The notes under the pieces are model-generated. The model searched no databases. It was not told the DNA's origin and worked only from the letters and a program-made list of their open reading frames with translations. Below, piece after piece: positions 16,031-25,094 of a stretch of DNA of 64,000 nucleotides (its first letter is position 1; each line of letters opens with the position of its first letter). The stretch comes from Streptomyces sp. F001 (lineage in GTDB: Bacteria > Actinomycetota > Actinomycetes > Streptomycetales > Streptomycetaceae). The position numbers were made by a program, and so were the translations under genes. Location: contig NZ_QZWF01000002.1 in NCBI RefSeq assembly GCF_004187715.1, positions 496,001-560,000 on the forward strand. The letters run 5' to 3'.

Positions 16031-17311
16031 TCAGATCCAGGCCGTTGATGTCCACGGCGCGGACGTGCTGCCCTGCGGTGACGGGTGCCGGACGGTCCAC
16101 CAGGCGCCTTCGAGCCACACCTGACCGGTGCCACCGTCCGCTCGCACTACGAGGGCCTGCTGGCCCAGCAGGCCCTCGGCGCCTGTGGTCGCCTGGGCCC
16201 GCCGGGCCCGCCACGCCAGTCGTCCGGCGAGCAGCGAGCCGCCGCCCACCACCACGGCGGTCGGCCACAGAACGGTCGGATCCACGCCCAGCTCGCCACG
16301 GAAGAGCAGGATCCCGGCGAACACCAGGGCCACCGTCCCGCCCGCGGCGAAGACACCGACCCCGGGCGTGAGCACCTCTGCGGCGAACAGGCCGGCGGCC
16401 AGGACCAGCAGAAGCAGGCCACCGACATGGAAGGGCAGCACACTCGGCGCGACAAACCCGAGCACGAGCAGAACCAGCCCGATGGCACCGGCGAATCCGA
16501 TCCCCGGGTTCGCCGGCTCGTAGATCACGGCCAGGGTCCCGATCGAGAGGACGAGGAACGCCAGCTCCGGGCCGGCCAGCAGCTGCCGGACCTCACCGAA
16601 GAAGCCGAGATCGTGCTCCACTGTCCTGGCGCCCGCCGTATGCAGAACGACCTCGTGCTCGTCCCCCTCAGGACCCACGACGACCCGGCGGCCGTCCAAC
16701 TCGGTGAGCAGGGCCGTACGCGACGGTGCCACGAGATCCACCACGTCTGCGCGCACCGCCTCTCGGTCGGAGACGGCCGCACCCTCGCGCACCATGTCCC
16801 GGGCGAAGTCGGTGCTCCGGCCGCGCTGCTCGGCGATCGACACGGCGAACGCGACGGCGTCGTTGACCGCCTTGTCGCTCGCCTCCTCGCCCTCACCGGT
16901 GACGGGTGTGCCCGCCCCGATGCGGGTGCCGGGGGCCATCGCGGCGACATGCGCGGACATCGCGATGCAGGCGCCCGCCGACGCCGCACGGGCACCGGAC
17001 GGAGTGACGTACACGACGACCGGGATGTCGGATGCGAGGAAGTCCTGCACGATCTCCCGAGTCGACTGCAGCAGCCCGCCGGGCGTGTCCATCTCGATCA
17101 CGTAGGCCGCGTGCCGTTCGCGCTCGGCGATGCGTACCCCCTCCTGGAGGTGATCGGCGACGACAGGGGTGATGGTGCCGTCCACCTTCGTGATGAGCAC
17201 GGATGGTGTCTCGGCCGCACTGACGGCGGGGACGGCGAGCAGGCAGGCGAGAGCGACCAGCAGGAGCTGGGCTGACCTGCGGAGCGGAGCTAGGGGGCGG
17301 ACTCGGGGCAC
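16031..17311 (-). CDS. Long NfeD (ClpP-class membrane serine protease), C-terminus frameshifted
   Basis: 426 residues as read. A signal peptide (~13-33) precedes a ClpP-class serine protease domain with nucleophile Ser111 in ARAASAG and candidate Lys147, as in the stomatin-specific protease of archaeal homologues. Four to five membrane segments (~240-355) and an OB-fold (from ~385) follow. The OB-fold breaks near 16088: after WWTVRHP the family-like ending VTAGQHVRAVDINGLDLIVE lies in the next frame, ending at 15984 and overlapping the SPFH start codon. The present frame ends in an unrelated 14-residue tail. The gene was evidently the operon partner of the SPFH protein behind it; protease and membrane parts remain intact. 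Confidence 0.75.
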   Translation of the reverse strand: MPRVRPLAPLRRSAQLLLVALACLLAVPAVSAAETPSVLITKVDGTITPVVADHLQEGVRIAERERHAAYVIEMDTPGGLLQSTREIVQDFLASDIPVVVYVTPSGARAASAGACIAMSAHVAAMAPGTRIGAGTPVTGEGEEASDKAVNDAVAFAVSIAEQRGRSTDFARDMVREGAAVSDREAVRADVVDLVAPSRTALLTELDGRRVVVGPEGDEHEVVLHTAGARTVEHDLGFFGEVRQLLAGPELAFLVLSIGTLAVIYEPANPGIGFAGAIGLVLLVLGFVAPSVLPFHVGGLLLLVLAAGLFAAEVLTPGVGVFAAGGTVALVFAGILLFRGELGVDPTVLWPTAVVVGGGSLLAGRLAWRARRAQATTGAEGLLGQQALVVRADGGTGQVWLEGAWWTVRHPSPQGSTSAPWTSTAWI

Positions 17312-17462
17312 GGCGCGGACCCCCTCGTTCCCTGTCGTGGGGTCTCAGCTGGGTGTTTTACTCACGGATTATCCTGGCCGCCTCGCCGGACGCCTGCCGG
17401 AGACGACCAGACAAGGCCGTCTGGCCTGGCTGTTTTTTGCCGCCCTCCGGCAAAATGGCCGC

Positions 17463-18644
17463 ATGCCGAGAGGACAGAACGGGCCGAATGTACCTGTGGG
17501 TGCCGTCGCTCCTGCGGTGCCGTTCACAGCGACTCCCGCCGACAGCGAGTCTCCGACGGCGCAAGCTCTGGTTCGCTGTTTGAGACAGCTTGCCGACGTG
17601 TCCGCCGGCAAAGGGCAGTTGGGCGCGGGCGAACTCCAGGGCCTGCGGGAGGTGGCTGCCGCCGCGGCCGGCCGTGGCACAGCCCTCACGGCTCTGATCA
17701 CCGAATATCTCGACTCCGCCTGCCGCGTGTGGTCGGACCTGCCCGGTGCGTGCCGGGCCGAGGGCGTGGACGCCTTGGCGGCTGTGGCGACCGCCCACCT
17801 GCGGGCGGTCGCCGATGCGACGGTGGCACTGACCGAGGGCTACGAAACGGCCTACCGGGCAGCCATCCGCGGGGAGGAGGCGACGCGGCGGGAGTTCGTC
17901 GACGACCTTCTGGAAGGCCGCACCAACCTGGGCCGCTTGCCGAGCGGGCTGAACGATTCGGGCTCCGACTGCTCGGTCCGCACACGGTCGCCGTCGCGCG
18001 CGCTGCGAACCCCTTCGGCGCGGGCGATCCCGCCAGCCGTTATGTCGAGGAGGCGTTGACCACCCGGTTCAGCGTCCGCGATGTCCTGACCACCACCAAG
18101 GACGGCCTCCTGGTGTGTGTCCTCCGGAGAGGGACCGGACGCCTCCGAAGCCTTCGCCGCCGCCGTGGGCAAAGCGGCCGGAGAGCAGCACCAGGTGGCC
18201 ATCAGCCGGCCCAGGCGCGGCCCCGGTGGCATCGTCCGCTCCCACCAGGAAGCACGCAGCACCCTCGACCTCGCCACCCAGCTCGGCTTGCCCGCCCGGG
18301 TCGTACACGCCTCCGACGTGCTGGTCTTCCAAGTCCTCGGCAGAGACCGCGCAGCCATCACCGACCTGGTGGCCACCGTCCTCGGCGGGCTGGAGCAAGC
18401 GCGCGGCGGTCCCCAGCCGCTGCTGGACACCCTCACCGCCTACTTCGCCAGCGGCTGCCTGAACACCGCCACCGCACGCCGCCTCGGCATGAGCGTGCGC
18501 ACGATCGCCTACCGGCTCGGCCGCATCCGGCAGCTCACCGGCCATGACCCCATCGACCCCGACCAGCGGTACATCCTGCAGACCGCTGCACTCGGCGCAC
18601 GCCTCCTGGACTGGCCGTCGCAACCCCTTCAGCCCGCCGACTGA
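17463..18644 (+). pseudogene. PucR-type transcriptional regulator with two frame breaks
   Basis: The ATG at 17463 opens a frame of ~160 residues (RsbRD/PucR-like helical N-terminus, ending DDLLEGRTNLGRL). At ~17940 one G is missing from CTTGCCGAG: the family continues one frame over as AERAERFGLRLLGPHTVAVA and SRYVEEALTTRFSV (GGDEF-like region). At ~18120 the frame returns, as SGEGPDASEAF through the C-terminal PucR helix-turn-helix (LDTLTAYFASGCLNTATARR, MSVRTIAYRLGRI). The lesions total three bases, so start and end are in phase. As written the protein is truncated; sequencing error cannot be excluded. Confidence 0.75.
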
Positions 18645-18738
18645 TCCCATCCGGCTGTACGGGGCGCCCGCGTCCGGATCTCTTGACTCACGCCTGGTTC
18701 CGTAGGACACCATCGGCCTGTGACCTGCGGGACGGCTG

Positions 18739-18926
18739 TCAGTGGCTGCTGGCGAACTCTCGGCCGAGCCAGCCATATGCAGGCGGGTACAGGGATCGTT
18801 CAGGCCGGTGATCTCGGCGGTCTTGCCGTGCTGGGCGCGCTTGGTCTCGATGGTGTCCGGGGCGGCGGCCGAGGAGGCGTCCCAGAGGTGGGTGGCGCTT
18901 GCGGGCCGAGTGTCGTCGGCGGCCAC
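18739..18926 (-). pseudogene. SulP anion transporter STAS-domain remnant
   Basis: On the minus strand it encodes THLWDASSAAAPDTIETKRA, then GKTAEITGLNDPCTRLH. This resembles the end of the cytoplasmic STAS domain of SulP-type sulfate/bicarbonate transporters (pattern D.SH.WD.S.V..LD....K....G). The family-like ending GWLGREFASSH lies in another frame after ~18777, so a frameshift is present. The transporter's membrane domain is not found upstream (18927-19209 shows nothing recognisable). It lies downstream of, and convergent with, the PucR pseudogene. Confidence 0.5.
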
Positions 18927-19209
18927 CGGCCGGGGGACGGCCGAAGCGCTGCGCCGTGGCGTACCGGAGGGGACCGCTTCTGATGATCCGGGTGCTGTTC
19001 ATGCCTGCTCCATGAGTTCGGGAGCCCGGTCGTGCCTGGGGGCCGTGACGCTGTGTGGCGACGGCCTCGGTAGGGCTGAGCGGTGCCAACAACGTGCCCC
19101 GGGCCCAAGTCGAGGCCCGCAGGAGGACGTCATCCACGACGCATCACGATCGCGGTTTCGGTGACACTCCGTGGCTCCGGCACGGAAAAGCGATCCTGAA
19201 CCACATTCG

Positions 19210-20163
19210 CGGAGGGTTGACACGCAGACTTTCCGACGGCGGTTTGCCGCGACCGCATTGTTGGTTAGGGTGGCAAGCAGGGACTGATCCCGATGCCCTT
19301 GGCCAGGGTGATGGACAGGCCGGCGAGTTCGGGGCTCACGACGGGGGCTCGTTGGTGGGGTTGGCGCCGGCAGAAGCCGAAGGTCACGTCGACCAGCGTC
19401 AGTGGCGTTGGATCGCCCAGCCCAGTTCGCGCTTGACGTGTTTGCAATCTTGCTCGGTCCAGCCGTGCGCAGCCCGTACATCTGACGATCCCGGCCATGT
19501 CGGCGGGCGGCAGCGGGCAGTTCTCGGGGGCGCGGCATCGCGGTAGCGGCGGGTGACATGGTGTTGCCCCGACGGGAGGGGGAGGTGCATCGCATCTGCC
19601 GGATGGTCTGCGACGGTGTGCGGGCTTTTCCCCGTCTCGGTCATGAGCGGGGTGTTCGGCTCGACCGCCACCAAGCAGGGGGTCGCGGCGCGGTCGAGTT
19701 CGGCGATGAAGTGCGGGCTTCCGCTGGGATTGCAGCGGCAGCCGGCGACGAGAGCCCGAAACGCGATGCGCGCGGGGCGGGCCCGGACCACCAGGTGGGC
19801 GGCCAGTTGGCCCTTGGTGCGAAACTCCGGATCGGCGGGCCCTTGGGGCAGGGTGGGAGCTGGATGGTAGGGCATGCGCTCATCGGCCCGGGCGGTGACG
19901 GCCGCGACAATGCCGTTTCCTACCTGCCCGCGGGAGCCGAGGTACTGACGGGACACATGGGCCGTGGCGTGCCCGGACTTACGGTCACCGGAGTCGTCGG
20001 GAAACAACGCCCCGCCGTCGTGGGGCACGGTCGCCGGCGTGTGCATCAGCAGGTCGATCCGCCGGTCGCTGACCGGCTCGTGGTCCCATGGGGACCGGGA
20101 CATGAACCACTGCTGCGCATGGCAGACAAGAAGGTCACCGAAAGCAGGCCGGGCAGTCTTCAA
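19210..20163 (-). pseudogene. IS701-family transposase, decayed
   Basis: Minus-strand frame with QQWFMSRSPWDHEPVSDRRI, FPDDSGDRKSGHATAHVSRQ (first catalytic Asp region), YLGSRGQVGNGIVAAVTARA, DPEFRTKGQLAAHLV and finally WTEQDCKHVKRELGWAIQRH, all characteristic of IS701-type DDE transposases. After QRH the frame breaks near 19400, with CRRQPHQRAPVVSPELAG continuing in another frame to ~19210. The N-terminal third is missing or unrecognisable above 20163. It separates the decayed accessory zone from the PAP2 gene and polysaccharide operon. Confidence 0.7.
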
Positions 20164-20321
20164 GAGGGCCTGGAGCAGGGGAAACAGGAAGCCGCTGATT
20201 CATGGCTGCCCACCGGCCGGATGAACGGCCGCACCCTCACCCTGCCTCAAGCAGTCAAGATCCGGAACACCATCTACCGATCACGGCAGAGCACCGCAGG
20301 TCGACCGGACGCGGTGGGCGT

Positions 20322-21005
20322 GTGACCGGTCGGTCGTCGCCCGCGGTGCTGCCCCCATCGCTGCGCGGGCGGCTCGGGCTGATTGCGGCCCTCGCCGCGT
20401 TGGTGGTCGTCGTGCTCGGGGCCCTGTATGCCGACGACAGCAAGCCCGGCATGGTGGACGCGCGGATCTGGGCGGCGGTGGACGGTGTGGGGCCGCCGTG
20501 GCGGGACGTCGCTCTGGCCACGGACTTCCTGGGGGAGCCCGTGGGAGCGGCGACGCTGGTCGCGGCCACCGTGACGGGCTGTCTGCTGCTTCGGCGTCCT
20601 CGTGCGGCGGTGCTCGTCGTTGCCGGTGCCGGCCTGACCGTGGGGACGACGAAGCTGCTCAAGCCCCTGGTGGGACGCACCATCCACGGCGACGGCAACC
20701 TGTCCTATCCGAGCGGGCACACCGCCTTCTTCACCGCGCTCGCCCTCGTGGTGGCGCTGTTCGCGACCGGATGGTTCGGCCTCGGCAGGACGGTCGGCAC
20801 GTTACTCGTGCTCGCCGCGGCGCTGGTTGCCGGCGCCGCCATGGGCTGGGCGCAGGTCGCCCTGGGCGCGCACTACCCGACCGACGTCCTCGGCGGCTGG
20901 TGCACCGCGCTGGCGGTGATACCGGCGACCGCGTGGCTGGTCGACCGGATGGCTGACCGGCTGGTCGACCGGATGGCCGACGCCGGTCGGCGGGAGCGCC
21001 GCTGA
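20322..21005 (+). CDS. PAP2-type phosphatase, membrane protein
   Basis: 227 residues from the GTG at 20322 (weak GGTGGG site upstream); the open frame extends to 20202 but that part is not conserved-looking. Six membrane segments. Type-2 phosphatidic acid phosphatase motifs are KLLKPLVGR (residues 111-119, K-x6-R), PSGH (130-133) and AHYPTD (183-188, H-x3-D). It may dephosphorylate undecaprenyl diphosphate or a phospholipid. It is convergent with the polysaccharide operon (7-bp gap), which suits recycling of the polyprenyl carrier. A short WLVDRMAD/RLVDRMAD duplication ends the protein. Confidence 0.85.
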   Translation: MTGRSSPAVLPPSLRGRLGLIAALAALVVVVLGALYADDSKPGMVDARIWAAVDGVGPPWRDVALATDFLGEPVGAATLVAATVTGCLLLRRPRAAVLVVAGAGLTVGTTKLLKPLVGRTIHGDGNLSYPSGHTAFFTALALVVALFATGWFGLGRTVGTLLVLAAALVAGAAMGWAQVALGAHYPTDVLGGWCTALAVIPATAWLVDRMADRLVDRMADAGRRERR

Positions 21006-21012
21006 CGTCACG

Positions 21013-22347
21013 TCACGACAGGCGGCGGAACACGGGCTTCACCGGTCGCCCGCCCAGCCAGGGGGTGGGGTCGGCGGCGTCCAGTGCCTTCCGGTACACC
21101 GCACATGCCTGGGCCACCACGTCCACGGTGTGGTCGATGTCGGCGTCGCTGAGCGCGTTGCTCACCACGAACGACGGGGCCAGCACCCCGCCCGCGAGGA
21201 GCCGGCGCAGGAACAGGGTGCGGTACTGCTGCGACGGCTGCCCGTTCTCGTCGAGGGTGGCGAAGACCAGGTTGCTGGCCCGGCCCCGCACGACGATGTG
21301 GTTACCGACACCCATGGCGGCCGCGGCGTCGCGGACACCGGCGGCCAACCGCTCGCCGAGGGCGTGCAGCCGCGCCGTGACGCCCTCCTCGACGTAGGTG
21401 GTCTGCACGGCCATCGCGGCTGCCAGGGAGTGCGTTTCCGCACCGTGGGTGGTGGACAGCAGGAACACCCGGTCGCCGGAGTGACGCAGCCCGCCCCGCT
21501 CCATCAGTTCGCGGCGCCCGGCCAGCGCGGAGACGGCGAATCCGTTGCCCAGCGCCTTGCCGAACGTGGAGAGGTCGGGGACGACGCCGTACAGGCCCTG
21601 GGCGCCCGCCTCGGACCAGCGGAAGCCGGTGATCATCTCATCGAAGATCAGTACGCAGCCGTGCCGGTCGGCCAGCTTGCGCAGGCCGGCGAGATACCCG
21701 GGTGGCGGCTCGGTGTGGGTGGCGGGTTCGAGGATCAGGCAGGCGACCTCGTCCTGGTACCGGGTGAGCAGCTCCTGAGTGGCGGCCAGGTCCCCGTAAG
21801 GGAAGGCCACGGTGAGCTCGTTGGTCGCCGCCGGAACACCGGCGGACATCGGCGTGGTGCCGATGAACCAGTCGTCGACGGAGAAGAACGGATGGTCGGC
21901 GCAGAGGGCCACCCGCGGGCGCCCGGTGGCGGCGCGGGCGAGGCGCACCGCGGCGGTGGTGGCGTCGGAGCCGTTCTTCGCGAACTTCACCATCTCGGCG
22001 GTCGGCACCGTGGCCAAGAAGCGTTCCGCGGCCTCGACCTCCACGATGGACGGCCGGACGAAGTTGCTGCCGCGGTCGAGTTCCCGCCGCACCGCCTCGA
22101 TCACGCGTGGGTGGGCGTGGCCGAGGCTGACCGACCGCAGGCCGGAGCCGTACTCGACGTAGCGGTTGCCGTCGATGTCCCACACGTGGGCACCACGGCC
22201 GTGACTGATGACCGGGGCCAGGTTCTCGGGGTACTGGTCGTCGCCCTTGGCGTAGGTGTGCGCGCCCCCGGGGACCATGGCGTGCAGCTGTTCGTTCGCC
22301 ATCTGCGACCGGGGCAGGAGGAGCTCTTCGGTGTCTTCGGTGTCCAC
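21013..22347 (-). CDS. Class III PLP aminotransferase/aminomutase, GSA-AM-like
   Basis: 444 residues; GTG start at 22347, 7 nt after the upstream stop with GAGG in between. It resembles glutamate-1-semialdehyde aminomutase: NGSDATTAAVRLAR binds the cofactor phosphate, IFDEMITGFR carries the PLP-contacting Asp236 and STFGKALGNG the Schiff-base Lys264. Within a polysaccharide operon such enzymes usually transaminate or isomerise a small acyl donor or keto-sugar rather than make haem precursors. It is the last gene of the leftward operon and sits with nucleotide-sugar tailoring enzymes. The substrate cannot be read from sequence. Confidence 0.85.
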   Translation of the reverse strand: MDTEDTEELLLPRSQMANEQLHAMVPGGAHTYAKGDDQYPENLAPVISHGRGAHVWDIDGNRYVEYGSGLRSVSLGHAHPRVIEAVRRELDRGSNFVRPSIVEVEAAERFLATVPTAEMVKFAKNGSDATTAAVRLARAATGRPRVALCADHPFFSVDDWFIGTTPMSAGVPAATNELTVAFPYGDLAATQELLTRYQDEVACLILEPATHTEPPPGYLAGLRKLADRHGCVLIFDEMITGFRWSEAGAQGLYGVVPDLSTFGKALGNGFAVSALAGRRELMERGGLRHSGDRVFLLSTTHGAETHSLAAAMAVQTTYVEEGVTARLHALGERLAAGVRDAAAAMGVGNHIVVRGRASNLVFATLDENGQPSQQYRTLFLRRLLAGGVLAPSFVVSNALSDADIDHTVDVVAQACAVYRKALDAADPTPWLGGRPVKPVFRRLS

Positions 22348-22354
22348 GCCGACC

Positions 22355-22906
22355 TCAACTCTCTTTGTGCTGCAGGACCTCGGCGAGGCTCGGCGCCTCC
22401 CGGTCCCGCTGGGACATCGATGTGACCGGCAGCGGCCAGGGAATGGCGAGCTCCGGGTCGTCGAAGGCGATCGTCACGTCCTCGGCCGGATCGTGTGGGC
22501 GGTCGATCCGGTACGAGGTGTCGGCGGTGTCGGTCAGCGCCTGGAAACCGTGCGCGCACCCCGCCGGGATGTACAGGGTCATCTGCGTTTCGCCGGACAG
22601 CTCGAAGAAGGCCACGTTGCGGTAGGTCGGCGAGTCCGTCCGCAGGTCCACGACGACGTCGAAGATGCTCCCGTACGAGCACCGCACCAGCTTGGCCTCG
22701 CCGGCGCCGGAGCGCAGGTGCAGGCCGCGCAGCACGCCCCGGACCGAGCGGGACAGGCTGTCCTGAACGAAGGCGTCCGGGTCGAGGCCCACCGAGCGGA
22801 CCACGTCGGCGTCGAAGGTGCGGCAGAAGAAGCCGCGCTCGTCGGCGTACGGCGTCGGCTCGAAGAGGAACGCGCCGGCGACCGCCGGGACTTCGGTCAC
22901 TTTCAT
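22355..22906 (-). CDS. dTDP-4-dehydrorhamnose 3,5-epimerase-like (RmlC/cupin family)
   Basis: 183 residues; ATG at 22906 overlaps the upstream stop by 4 nt. It has the RmlC fold signatures: DERGFFCRTFDAD, VRGVLRGLHLR with catalytic His63, and LYIPAGCAHGFQALTD with Tyr132 thirteen residues after the His. The DYY-type tyrosines that usually follow are replaced by DRPHDP, so it may do a single epimerisation or another cupin-type reaction on a keto-sugar nucleotide. It sits beside the SDR, cytidylyltransferase-like and C-methyltransferase genes, so the substrate is more likely that pathway's 4-keto sugar than dTDP-rhamnose; no rmlA, B or D is present in the window. Confidence 0.85.
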   Translation of the reverse strand: MKVTEVPAVAGAFLFEPTPYADERGFFCRTFDADVVRSVGLDPDAFVQDSLSRSVRGVLRGLHLRSGAGEAKLVRCSYGSIFDVVVDLRTDSPTYRNVAFFELSGETQMTLYIPAGCAHGFQALTDTADTSYRIDRPHDPAEDVTIAFDDPELAIPWPLPVTSMSQRDREAPSLAEVLQHKES

Positions 22907-24150
22907 GGAGTCTCCTGCCGGGCGTGGGCGTGGGCGTGGGCGTGCTCGGTCGCCGGGAACAGGGCTGCGGTCAAGGCGGTGAATTGGTGCTCGAGTTGCC
23001 GGGAGGCGACCTGGTTCCGCTCGGTGAGGGTCTGCCGCAGCTCCGGCGATCGCTTCTCCAGCGCCCGGAACTGCTCGAGCAGCCGGTCGGCGTCGACCTC
23101 GCGAGCCGGATGGCAGTATGCGGCAAGACCCATCTGCGCCATGAGTGCGTCGCTCTTCGCCGCGTAGCTGAGAGCGAGCGTCGGCGTGCCGACCTTCAGG
23201 GCGCAGATCAGGTTGTGGTAGCGGGTCGCCACCACGGTGTCGGCAGCCGCCATCTCCTTCATCAGGTCGGCCAGCGAGGCCGTCTCGGCGGCAGTGACCA
23301 GCGGCGAGTCCACCGCGTCGAGGATCGCGGCGACCACCGGCGCATCGCACGCGTCGCCGGTGAGCAGCCGGACCGGCCTGCCGTCCTCGACCAGCGCCCG
23401 GACGAAGCGGGTTGTCCCGTCGAGGTAGCGCCGGTGGATCTCCTCGGCCCGGGCGCGGTCGTCGTTGCCGCCGTGGAAGTCCATGACGCCGACGCAGACT
23501 TGGCCCGGCGGGCCGTCCGGGGGCGCGCTCGCCTCCGGCGTCGGCAGGGCGAAGGCCAGGTCCGGGTAGACCTCGTCGCGCGCGGTGTCCACGCCCATCG
23601 CCCGCATCGCGTCGCGGGACAGGGCGTCCCGGTACGACCGGTACGTGGCCAGCCGCGCCGACCAGCGCACCAGGGTTCGGGTAGGCCGGTTGCCGATAGC
23701 GGCGGCGCCGACGCCGACCAGCGCGACCCGGGTGCCGAACAGCCGGCCACTCGCGCAGAGCAGGAACAGCGCGTACGGGAAGCCCCACGGCCGCAGCGGC
23801 AGCGTGGCCTCCAGGACGCCCATGCCCGGCACGATCACCACGTCGTGCCGGTGCACCCAGGCAGCGGTGCGGAAAGCGTCGACGAGTTTGCCCAGACCCT
23901 TCGCCGCGATCGCGCCCGCACGCGACGCGGTCCGGTACTCCCCGCGGTACCAATGCAGCCGCGTCGCGGGGATCCGGTACCGGGTCGCGACGACCTCGGG
24001 TCCGCCGCACAGCGCGTCCACGACCGCCTCCGGGTGCTCGGCGAGGAGATACCCGAGCACGGCCTCGAGCGACCCGTCGTTGCCGAGGTTGCCGGAGCCG
24101 AGCAGGCCGAACACCCCGACGCGCACCGGAGTTTCGTCCGCGGATGTCAT
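22903..24150 (-). CDS. Polysaccharide pyruvyl transferase family protein
   Basis: 415 residues; start at 24150 overlaps the preceding stop by 4 nt. It has the GT-B-like fold of CsaB/WcaK-type pyruvyl transferases: an N-terminal GLLGSGNLGNDGSLEAVLGY loop, VALVGVGAAAIGNRPTR mid-protein and the C-terminal VVATRYHNLICALKVGTPTL, where R-H-A.I.A..G.P is typical. It should transfer pyruvate from PEP as a ketal onto a sugar, adding negative charge to the polymer. The last residues form a His-Ala repeat (HAHAHAHA) with no known role. Confidence 0.85.
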   Translation of the reverse strand: MTSADETPVRVGVFGLLGSGNLGNDGSLEAVLGYLLAEHPEAVVDALCGGPEVVATRYRIPATRLHWYRGEYRTASRAGAIAAKGLGKLVDAFRTAAWVHRHDVVIVPGMGVLEATLPLRPWGFPYALFLLCASGRLFGTRVALVGVGAAAIGNRPTRTLVRWSARLATYRSYRDALSRDAMRAMGVDTARDEVYPDLAFALPTPEASAPPDGPPGQVCVGVMDFHGGNDDRARAEEIHRRYLDGTTRFVRALVEDGRPVRLLTGDACDAPVVAAILDAVDSPLVTAAETASLADLMKEMAAADTVVATRYHNLICALKVGTPTLALSYAAKSDALMAQMGLAAYCHPAREVDADRLLEQFRALEKRSPELRQTLTERNQVASRQLEHQFTALTAALFPATEHAHAHAHARQETP

Positions 24151-25094
24151 GCCTGCCTCCCGTCACGGCCGGCGACGAGGGCGTCGACGGAGACAGTGAG
24201 CCGGTCCGGGTCGACCGGGGCGCGGTCCTCGACCCGCTCGCCGGCGCCCGGCCGGATCCGGCTGGTCATCCATGCGGCCAGGTGGCGGTAGCACGCGCGC
24301 CGGTCGGCCGGGGACAACGGCGCCCGCCGGATGGCCGCGACGAAGCCCCAGACGTACTCGGTGAGCAGCCGGGGCGTCGGGTGCAGCGGGCCTGCTCGGC
24401 GCGGGTCCAGGTTGACGCACCGGGAGCGCTTGGACGGGTTCGCCCGCTCGGCTCGGGTGGGGTGGTCGCGGCGGAAGTACAGCAGCTCCGGCACCTGGTG
24501 GAAGGGACCGTGCAGGGTGATTTCGGCGACGAACGTGCGGTCCGCGTGGTGGTAGCTGTCGTGCGGCTTCACCCGGCGCAGCACGTCGGCCCGCATCACC
24601 CCGTAGAAGTCGTCGCCACCGGGCTCGAACAGCAGACTGCGGAAGCGCTCCGGCGCGTGCGGCGAGTCGGTGGCGAGCCCGTACTCGTACGGGACCTTTA
24701 CCTGGCCGTCGCCGTCGATGACCGCCTGGCCGCTGTGCGCGAGGATGACGTCCGGCCGCTCGTCCAGCGCCTCAACGCAGCGCAGGAGCAGGTCCCGGGC
24801 GTACAGGTCGTCGTGCGAGGCCCACTTGAACAGCTCGCCGCGGCACTCGGTGAACACGTAATTGTGGTTCGGCGCGGCGCCGATGTTCCGAGGCAGCCGG
24901 AGGTACCGGATGCGCGAGTCCTGCGCGGCGTACCGGCGGCAGATGTCCTGGGTCCCGTCGGTCGAGGCGTTGTCGGAGATGACCAGCTCGAAGTCCTCGT
25001 AGGTCTGGCCGAGCAGGGCGTCGAGCGCCTCGGCGAGGTACTCCTCGCCGTTGTAGACGGGCAGACCGATGCTCAGCCGGGGATGGGCGGTCAT
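24147..25094 (-). CDS. Glycosyltransferase family 2
   Basis: 315 residues from the ATG at 25094, which overlaps the flippase stop codon; an upstream in-frame extension overlaps that gene and was rejected. It is a GT-A fold enzyme: SIGLPVYNGEEYLAEALDAL, the nucleotide-binding VISDNASTDGTQD, and a DxD-type metal site in WASHDDLY. No membrane segment. It transfers one sugar from a nucleotide donor during repeat-unit assembly on the cytoplasmic face. Acceptor and linkage are unknown. Confidence 0.9.
   Translation of the reverse strand: MTAHPRLSIGLPVYNGEEYLAEALDALLGQTYEDFELVISDNASTDGTQDICRRYAAQDSRIRYLRLPRNIGAAPNHNYVFTECRGELFKWASHDDLYARDLLLRCVEALDERPDVILAHSGQAVIDGDGQVKVPYEYGLATDSPHAPERFRSLLFEPGGDDFYGVMRADVLRRVKPHDSYHHADRTFVAEITLHGPFHQVPELLYFRRDHPTRAERANPSKRSRCVNLDPRRAGPLHPTPRLLTEYVWGFVAAIRRAPLSPADRRACYRHLAAWMTSRIRPGAGERVEDRAPVDPDRLTVSVDALVAGRDGRQA

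Noticed and set aside
20930..20990. Short tandem repeat in the PAP2 gene as a mobile or regulatory repeat
   Set aside because: It is an in-frame duplication of about eight codons (LVDRMAD) within one coding sequence.
22903..22960. His-Ala repeat at the pyruvyl transferase C-terminus as a metal-binding domain
   Set aside because: Only four His in a short low-complexity tail; likely replication slippage, no supporting context.
22495..24291. 598-codon plus-strand frame opposite the RmlC-like and pyruvyl transferase genes
   Set aside because: Low-complexity Arg-rich antisense shadow of genes with clear family motifs.
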